Part shown: in pieces, positions 10,101-13,905 of the stretch | Layout: the number at the start of each line of letters is the position of its first letter | How positions within the stretch are numbered: the stretch's first letter is position 1 | From: Saccoglossus kowalevskii | Taxonomy: Eukaryota; Hemichordata; Enteropneusta; Harrimaniidae | Reading direction: 5' to 3' | DNA: 13,905 nucleotides | Assembly (NCBI RefSeq): GCF_000003605.2 | Contig: NW_003141807.1 | Span: 520,740-534,644, forward strand | Position numbers and translations under genes: made by a program | Notes under the pieces: model-generated | Databases searched by the model: none | The model's input: the letters and a program-made list of their open reading frames with translations, nothing else | Told to the model about the DNA's origin: nothing

Positions 10101-12917
10101 GGTGACAAAAGATGACTTTGACGCTCAATAGGTTAAGCACAGTGGAACGGACATGCTTGAATTTTCAGGAAAATAGTAGAAGATATTGATATGTTGGTAA
10201 TGTAGGTTCAATGTAATGAGAATTAGGATATTCCCATGCTAATTAGTTATTTGTATGTAAATCAGATGCTCTGCTATGACACAGCTGGGGAGAACACATG
10301 TATTTATATTAATAGACTGTAAATATGAATACTGGTAATTGTTAAAATCTTGTTGCCGTCAAGAGGGCCACAAAACTTGTTTATGCATTGCTTGTTTATG
10401 CAATGTTCCACTGTTCCCTGTCATCGTCTGCACTGTTCTGATCTATGTAAACATGGTATATGGACAGTGAATGTGATGAAATGGGCCACATACTATTTAA
10501 GGAGAAAATAAGTCTTGAGGCTCACGCACTTTCAACATGATCTTGCTGGACATTTGTATTAGAGGTTTATTTTGTGAATATTCAGTCTTTTCTGGATGAA
10601 TAGAATGATACAATGTATGCAAAACAACTGTCAAGGATGTGGATTCAGCCAAAAATTCATTTCAGAATTTAGTTTACCATTAGACATTAATAGACATTAA
10701 TCTCAATATAATCTTACCTATTTTCTAATTCTGATATATCCGTTTGCAGCTTAAGATGCCACTTTTCAGCTTGTTGAAAAAGTTGCCGTAGCAATAGTAC
10801 ATTTGTATGTGCAGTGTTTATCAGTTCAGTTTCCACTTCACCTCTAACAACTGCTTCCAATCCATCTAGCATCTCACTCACCTCATCAACAGTAAAAGTA
10901 TCTTCAGTTAACCTGTCAAATCAGCAAATCAAGCAATTGTGACTTTTGAGGGACTTTGGTTTAAGAAACACAGTTAACTATGTGTGTGCAAATTCTACTG
11001 TTCTGCAAATTCTGCCCACAAGAATAAGCAATATGGATTTAAAGTTATAAACACAGCTAAGTAACCATCATAAATTATAATTTACCCTCACAACCCACTG
11101 TTATTAATGCACATTTCAATTAAAGAACTGAAGATATCATCAGAAAATGAACAATATGTATAGTATTAAAGCAATCAGACTTGCTGTTTTCAACAAAAAT
11201 TTGAAAATATAACTTTTTATCAAAAATATTCATTAAAATTAGATAATTGAAGAACAAAATCATCACGAAATGAACAAATCTGAGAGAGGTCTATCTGCAG
11301 TACCAATAAAGTAAATATAATATCAAAGCAATTAGACTTTAGCGTTTTTTAACAAGAAGTCGAAAATATCACATTTTACCAAAAATGACAAAAATATTTA
11401 TGAAAATTAGAGAATTAATGATATCATCACGAAATGAACAAATCTGAGGGAGGTCCACATGTAGTACTTAGATATGTAATATCAAAGCAATTGGACTTGT
11501 GGTTTTTAAAAAGAAGTCGATAATATCACTTTTTACCATTTTTATCACTTTTTAGCGCTCCAGATTATTACGTTTTCTTTGTTGTTTACAAAGTGTGTGT
11601 AGAGAAAAAGACGTTGTTTGGCCGCAATTTTGAATTTATAATGAAGTCATTAGCAACATCTTAAATTAGCGAATAAGTTCTCTCGCTAAATTCATTAAAA
11701 AGACATGCTCACTGTGAGATCTCATATACCGTAATGCACGAAAGATGTGAATCACACTTGAATTTTGTTTCTACATTACCTAGCTATACTAACTATACAT
11801 GTGCAAGCCAGGTGTATAAACTGGTTAGTTTGCAACTATTTGTGTTTTTATGAGGCAACCCACACACAAGCAGTTATGTTGTTTCAGGCCCATGGATTCT
11901 TGTGATCAACCAGGCCACCAGTCGGCCATTTTGAATACATCTATATATCTATAACATGATGTAAAACGAATATATAAAATTCGAACATAATTAGTCAAAG
12001 CATATCAGAGATATGGCTCTAAAAGCACATTCATTTAAAAACAAAATGGTCGCAAGTCAGCCATTTTGAACCCGATCTGAAAAATAAAATGATGTGCATC
12101 AGTAACACATAATCTCTAATGTATTTATCAAGTTTGAACAAAATCCATCCATAAACGCAAAGATCTAGATCTGGAATGCCAGAAATGCTTGATTTTGATG
12201 ACTTTTAGTACAAAAATGGCTGCCATAATCAGATAGTCAAATCTATATATCTATGTCATGATGTATAATGAATATATAAAATTTGATCATAATCAGTCAA
12301 AGAATGGCAGAGATATGGCACTAGAACTGCATTCATTAAAACAAAATGGCCGCCAGTTGGCAATTTTAAATTGGATCTGAAAAATAAAATGAATCATGGT
12401 TCCATAATGTCCAACGTATGTACCAAAATTAAACAAAATCCATCCATAAATGCTTGATTTTGATGATTTTTTAGCACAAAAATGGCCACCTTTCGACCAT
12501 CTTGAATCAGATCTTGAAACAAATTGATGTGCATATGTTTAATATTATGTATGATGTATGTGTGAAGTTTTATTATGATTGGTCCAGGCATGTCTAAGAT
12601 ACAGGTCTGAACGCATGCACGGACACACAGATGCACAAAGGTCAAAACACAAGTCCTCGTTTTTGGACTACGTACGATTGGGTACTAATAATATAATAGC
12701 TGTACATATACAGTTGTTGGTTTCTATGCACTTCTAGATGAAGTAAACACAGTAGTTTGAAAAAAATAATCAGTGAGTTTGTGAATACTTGCCTACTATC
12801 TTTAAGATCCTCAAAACATCCATCAACAACTCGAAGATTCTGTCCACGTTTATACCTTGAAAACCGCATATAATTCAACACAGTTGTATGGTGGTGCTCA
12901 TTCAAACCCAGTTCTGC
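4065..12917 (-). CDS. LZTFL1: LZTFL1, leucine zipper transcription factor-like 1 (BBS17); seven coding exons, start codon exon not seen
   Basis: Seven minus-strand exons join as 12917-12793, 10912-10718, 8557-8503, 6043-5906, 4939-4781, 4700-4596 and 4187-4065. They give 900 nt in one frame: 299 residues (A2 to D300) and a TAA stop. The N-terminus AELGLNEHH...[11 protein letters not shown], the middle block [20 protein letters not shown] and the C-terminus AYKNMKK...LIKDLRKRL match my knowledge of LZTFL1 along its length; human LZTFL1 is 299 aa. Residues about 3-95 form the conserved N-terminal region. From about residue 96 to the end the chain is Glu/Lys/Leu-rich with heptad leucines, as expected of the family's coiled coil. 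In vertebrates LZTFL1 is a cytosolic protein that binds the BBSome through BBS9 and limits its entry into cilia; loss causes a Bardet-Biedl ciliopathy. The same role here is inferred by homology. No frame break or internal stop is visible, so the gene looks intact apart from the unseen ATG. Confidence 0.95.
4188..4595 (-). other. LZTFL1 intron F-G, 408 bp
   Basis: The intron is bounded by GTAAGGTT and ATTTGCCAG. It is AT-rich, and I see no repeat or other feature in it. Confidence 0.9.
4596..4700 (-). CDS. LZTFL1: LZTFL1 coding exon F (residues 226-260)
   Basis: The exon is 105 nt (35 codons, phase 0), with acceptor CCATTTTCTTTTCAG and donor AAAAG|GTAAGG. It encodes [20 protein letters not shown] then [15 protein letters not shown]. 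The last part aligns with the human KHDLLRVQEQLHMAEK, one of the clearest family signatures. A longer open frame reading through both flanking introns is only a read-through of this exon. Confidence 0.94.
4701..4780 (-). other. LZTFL1 intron E-F, 80 bp
   Basis: This minimal intron is bounded by GTAGAAC and TTTCTTTTCAG with a clear polypyrimidine tract. It is free of repeats. Confidence 0.9.
4781..4939 (-). CDS. LZTFL1: LZTFL1 coding exon E (residues 173-225)
   Basis: The exon is 159 nt (53 codons, phase 0), with acceptor CACTATTTTTAG and donor GAGAAG|GTAGAA. It encodes coiled-coil sequence from [20 protein letters not shown] to NVRMQLEK. This is the least conserved part of the protein. The central [14 protein letters not shown] segment contains three glycines and probably interrupts the coiled coil, where the human protein has a different linker. 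The intron that follows is only 80 bp. Confidence 0.88.
4940..5905 (-). other. LZTFL1 intron D-E
   Basis: This 966-bp intron is bounded by GTGAGT and TATTTTTAG. Its 3' part carries a 180-bp TA-flanked MITE that ends about 100 bp before the acceptor. The part at 5222-5905 is AT-rich sequence without recognisable features. Confidence 0.88.
5040..5219. mobile_element. TA-flanked MITE (Tc1/mariner-like signature), 180 bp
   Basis: The ends are CCGTAAAATCTGTATTAGAA at 5040-5059 and the inverted partner, CTGTAAAATCTTTATTAGAA when reverse-complemented, at 5200-5219; 20 of the outer 22 bases match. TA dinucleotides flank both sides (5038-5039 and 5220-5221), as expected of a TA target duplication. 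Inside, the motif taatagaagccgca recurs three times as a degenerate direct repeat, besides a copy in each terminus. There is no transposase ORF, so it is non-autonomous. It lies in intron D-E about 100 bp before the exon E acceptor. Confidence 0.8.
5906..6043 (-). CDS. LZTFL1: LZTFL1 coding exon D (residues 127-172)
   Basis: The exon is 138 nt (46 codons, phase 0 on both sides), with acceptor CTCATTACAG and donor GCG|GTGAGT. It begins [18 protein letters not shown] and continues into [20 protein letters not shown], the start of the classical leucine-zipper coiled coil. The acidic/Lys heptads match the human segment AELLNKEILRLQEENEKLKS closely. Its first four residues repeat the last four of exon C (SGKP|SGKP). 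Confidence 0.93.
7338..7640 (+). repeat. Diverged dispersed-repeat copy in intron C-D
   Basis: ATGGCCACCAGTCGACCATT followed by TTAAATTGAA (about 7349-7378), CATACCAAGTTTGAATGAAA (7419-7438) and GGCATGTCCGAGAAATGACC (7543-7562) follow the family order. Spacing is altered and identity is lower than in the other copies. Confidence 0.6.
7671..7691 (+). repeat. Poly(A) run of 21
   Basis: An uninterrupted A21 lies 43 bp after an AATAAA at 7622-7627. This is compatible with the 3' end of a retrocopied transcript or a SINE, or with simple slippage in AT-rich DNA. Confidence 0.5.
8282..8486 (+). mobile_element. 5'-truncated non-LTR retrotransposon, ORF2 C-terminal tail and A-rich end
   Basis: The frame from GCA at 8286 encodes [20 protein letters not shown] and continues to [17 protein letters not shown] with a stop at 8475-8477. 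The [12 protein letters not shown]....W..LA.DR..WR.LV..LC pattern is the characteristic C-terminus of reverse-transcriptase ORFs from a common invertebrate LINE family; I do not assign the clade. An A-rich tail (AAATAAAAAAAAATAA) follows immediately. A 7-bp repeat ACAGTAT lies on both sides (8275-8281 and 8487-8493) and may be the target duplication, although that motif is common locally. About 62 intact codons remain, so it is a dead, 5'-truncated copy. Its GC content stands out from the surrounding intron. Confidence 0.85.
8503..8557 (-). CDS. LZTFL1: LZTFL1 coding exon C, short 55-nt exon (residues 108-126)
   Basis: This small exon has acceptor TTTTTCCAACAG and donor CCT|GTAAGT. It finishes Arg108 and encodes [18 protein letters not shown], matching the position of the human ELLEQVAEFEKAEI stretch. 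It ends in phase 0. A retrotransposon tail in the opposite orientation begins only about 16 bp beyond its 5' splice site. The exon is short enough to need strong splice sites, and its donor is an almost perfect consensus. Confidence 0.9.
8776..8882. repeat. Short perfect inverted repeat GTTTCTGGTCAG / CTGACCAGAAAC
   Basis: Arms of 12 bp at 8776-8787 and 8871-8882 are perfect. Inside both are T-runs followed by GGCA/GGTTGGCA. The 11-mer GTTTCTGGTCA also occurs at 7181. This may be a very small transposon derivative or coincidence in an AT-rich intron. Confidence 0.4.
9947..10136. mobile_element. TTAA-type MITE candidate (~190 bp)
   Basis: The left end reads TCAACCTTTGAGCACCAAAA. The right end, reverse-complemented, reads TTAACCTATTGAGCGTCAAA. 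They share the TTAACC..TTGAGCGcC pattern that I associate with common MITEs having a TTAA target, in piggyBac style. The left TTAA has a T-to-C change. The interior is AT-rich and non-coding. The arms are diverged, which suggests an old insertion in intron B-C. Confidence 0.55.
10718..10912 (-). CDS. LZTFL1: LZTFL1 coding exon B (residues 43-108)
   Basis: The exon is 195 nt, entered after TTTGACAG and left at AATAG|GTAAGAT. It completes Arg43 and encodes [11 protein letters not shown], then the family-conserved helix with [20 protein letters not shown] at roughly residues 75-94, ending in ISELENR with Arg108 split in phase 2. The first full codon, TTA, continues exon A only if the GC donor is used. 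The two Trp/His-flanked positions in EKWHLKL and the LLLRQLF run are strong family markers. No stop lies inside the frame. Confidence 0.93.
11110..11560 (+). repeat. Degenerate tandem repeat, unit about 158-160 bp, ~2.8 copies
   Basis: The anchor AAAGCAAT-AGACTT recurs at about 11168, 11325 and 11484 (steps of 157 and 159). Each is followed by a GAAGTCGAAAATATCAC-like block and a TTTTACCA or TTTTATCA block. ATCATCACGAAATGAACAAA occurs between units at 11260 and 11424, and a diverged form near 11137. The sequence is non-coding and AT-rich. Confidence 0.7.
11910..12645 (+). repeat. Long dispersed-repeat copy with ~302-bp tandem period
   Basis: ATCTATATATCTAT with a following CATGATGTA occurs at 11939 and 12241, a spacing of 302. 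The downstream blocks (AATATATAAAATT, CAGAGATATGGC, ACAAAATGG..GC, GAAAAATAAAATGA) repeat at the same offset. Blocks of the form AAAATGG-CG-CAGTCGGCC-ATTTT recur every 130-170 bp (about 11914, 12046, 12215, 12344 and 12478). The block ends with CAGGCATGTCTAAGATACAG and a CACGGACACACAGA tail, as in related copies. The minus-strand frame at 12394-12645 is repeat-derived. Confidence 0.8.
12793..12917 (-). CDS. LZTFL1: LZTFL1 coding exon A (residues 2-43, first visible)
   Basis: The exon is 125 nt: 41 codons plus two bases of Arg43. It encodes the most conserved N-terminal block, with AELGLNEHH at the start and [12 protein letters not shown] at the end. It begins directly at GCA (Ala2) after an acceptor reading TTTGTAATTACAG (minus strand, 12930-12918). 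The Met codon therefore belongs to an upstream exon. The TTG at 12905 encodes Leu6 and is not a start. The end at 12793 is set by frame: the next exon needs a phase-2 join, and the only site giving it is AG|GCAAGT, a GC donor. The alternative GT donor (CAA|GTATTC at 12788) would put the next exon into an immediate TGA stop. Confidence 0.93.
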
Positions 12918-13639
12918 CTGTAATTACAAATGGGTAATAATAGATGTTATTTATAAAACACAAATGAATTCTGGAGATTGTCAGTATCATAATGATCATC
13001 GTTATTGGAAAGGTTTCATCATTATCATTCTCAGGAATGAGCGAAAGATAATTGTCCACTTCAAAACTAACTTTGAGATGCCTAACATTTGTTATTAGCG
13101 GTTTTTTGCACATTTGGAGTATTAATTACTGCTTCGTGAGATATCGTCAAGTTAGAGGGTTGGCGTGGTACATGCACCTTCCAATGACAAAGTGTTGTAG
13201 CAAGCATATTAGAGCCATCACAACATGAATGTGTGTCGAGTTTGAGTTAACAATTACATGTACAAAAATCTTCGTTTTTTTTTTCAAAAGTCACAATGCC
13301 AATTTCACCAAAGGTTGGGAAAAAATATTTTTTTTTAACAAATATTTTTAAAATAGAATTAAAGGAACTTATTTTATTGGCATAAAACTAAACACAATAT
13401 TGTAACTGCACACAGAAATTTACACACCAATGACAAAATTTATTTATGATATTCTAGGGTTGAAATTAAGGCCTGTCCAGCTGTCCAAGACAGTTAGATT
13501 TTATCGCGGGACAGGTTAATGTAGAAATGGCCTGATGTCTGTGGAAAAGTAAATTAATTAACTTTTTTCATATTCATTGGGCAAAATAAAAAAAAAAATA
13601 GTGTGCTTCTGGTAACTCAACCTTGTCTAGATTTAGTAT
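12918..13639. other. 5' intron or upstream region, no exon found
   Basis: I looked for a minus-strand ATG followed by GT to join exon A and found none; no ATG here has a donor directly behind it. The segment 13457-13526 has small complementary runs (CCTGTCC with GGGACAGG). Nothing else is assignable. Confidence 0.55.
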
Positions 13640-13834
13640 TTCAGTCCTTTTAAATAGGAGCAGAGGTCCGACTTTTGTCACTTCTTATATGAAATGTGAG
13701 ATCTATGAATGAATTCTGACGATAAAAACAACTTGTATGTACTGCGAAATGCACTAAATATCGAGTAAAAAATGGGCTGTGAAGTAGAGTACGGATTGAC
13801 AAAAGCTATACCTCTGCTCCCCTTTAAGACTGAA
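13640..13834. repeat. Inverted-repeat element, ~195 bp
   Basis: The left arm (13640-13680) and the reverse complement of the right arm (13797-13834) share TTCAGTC, a perfect GGAGCAGAGGT core and CTTTTGTCA, with a few indels between. The loop is about 116 bp. The minus-strand frame at 13678-13863 spans the right arm and is not gene-like. It is a MITE-like foldback; no target duplication was resolved. Confidence 0.65.
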
Positions 13835-13905
13835 CTGGAAAGAGGCCATTGGAGAATGCTCACAGACTTCCTGTTTATTGCTGCATGCTGGGTAAATTCT
13901 TCACA

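Larger units (their letters stand above)
8558..10717 (-). other. LZTFL1 intron B-C
   Basis: This 2160-bp intron is bounded by GTAAGATT and CCAACAG. It is AT-rich. It contains a TTAA-type MITE candidate (9947-10136) and a 12-bp perfect inverted repeat (8776-8787 with 8871-8882). A 10-bp direct duplication of TAGACATTAA (10681-10700) lies 17 bp inside the donor. No coding or RNA gene is visible in the rest. Confidence 0.85.
10913..12792 (-). other. LZTFL1 intron A-B, GC-AG type
   Basis: This 1880-bp intron starts with GCAAGT and ends TTTGACAG on the minus strand. GC-AG introns are a small known class spliced by the major spliceosome, typically with AG|GCAAGT, exactly as here. The intron houses a long dispersed-repeat copy (11910-12645) and a degenerate tandem array (about 11110-11560). 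The stretch 11561-11909 shows nothing I can name. Confidence 0.85.

Noticed and set aside
12642-12905. Frame starting at 12905 as an independent short protein
   Set aside because: The start is a TTG encoding Leu6 of LZTFL1, and everything after 12793 is intron. The conserved residues before it (AELG) show the exon begins at 12917.
13457-13526. Possible small hairpin RNA with CCTGTCC / GGGACAGG
   Set aside because: The pairing is limited to 7-8 bases with competing CTGTCC copies and no miRNA-like extended stem.
1-13905. CRISPR array, tRNA, rRNA or a novel multi-gene system
   Set aside because: No spacer-regular short repeats, cloverleaf sequences or rRNA-like blocks were seen. The tandem repeats are long, degenerate and eukaryotic in character, and only one intact gene is present.

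Overview
This is an AT-rich, intron-rich animal genomic window, not a bacterial or viral one. It is organised around one protein-coding gene on the minus strand. Seven coding exons between 12917 and 4065 assemble into a 299-residue open frame, plus a start Met that lies outside the exons seen. I recognise the product as LZTFL1 (leucine zipper transcription factor-like 1, also called BBS17), the cytosolic regulator of BBSome traffic to the cilium. The exons total 900 nt including the stop. Every phase is compatible, and the inferred 300 aa is one residue longer than human LZTFL1. The start codon is not in the first visible exon, which opens at the Ala2 codon behind an acceptor site. The ATG exon and promoter are therefore most likely beyond 13905. 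One intron uses a GC-AG splice pair.

Layout, from position 1 up: 1-4064 is the 3' flank of the gene. It holds copies of a dispersed repeat (1-217 and about 1190-1705), a decayed transposon-type ORF (about 432-883), a foldback element (3154-3348) and a stronger foldback (3676-3913) that probably sits in the LZTFL1 3' UTR. LZTFL1 runs leftward from 12917 to 4065. Its introns carry a TA-flanked MITE (5040-5219), a 5'-truncated non-LTR retrotransposon tail (8282-8486) only about 16 bp from a splice donor, a TTAA-type MITE (9947-10136), a degenerate tandem array with a unit of about 158-160 bp (about 11110-11560), and a long copy of the dispersed repeat with a period of about 302 bp (11910-12645). 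Positions 12918-13905 are non-coding as far as I can see and contain one more inverted-repeat element (13640-13834).

The host is a metazoan with cilia, judged from an intact LZTFL1, spliceosomal introns and abundant MITE and LINE debris. The repeat style (recurrent 'aaaatggccgccagtcggccatttt'-like blocks) feels like a marine invertebrate, perhaps a hemichordate, mollusc or cnidarian. I cannot settle the phylum from sequence alone. I see no operon, CRISPR array, rRNA, tRNA or novel multi-gene system. The interesting content is the gene structure and the mobile-element architecture around it.
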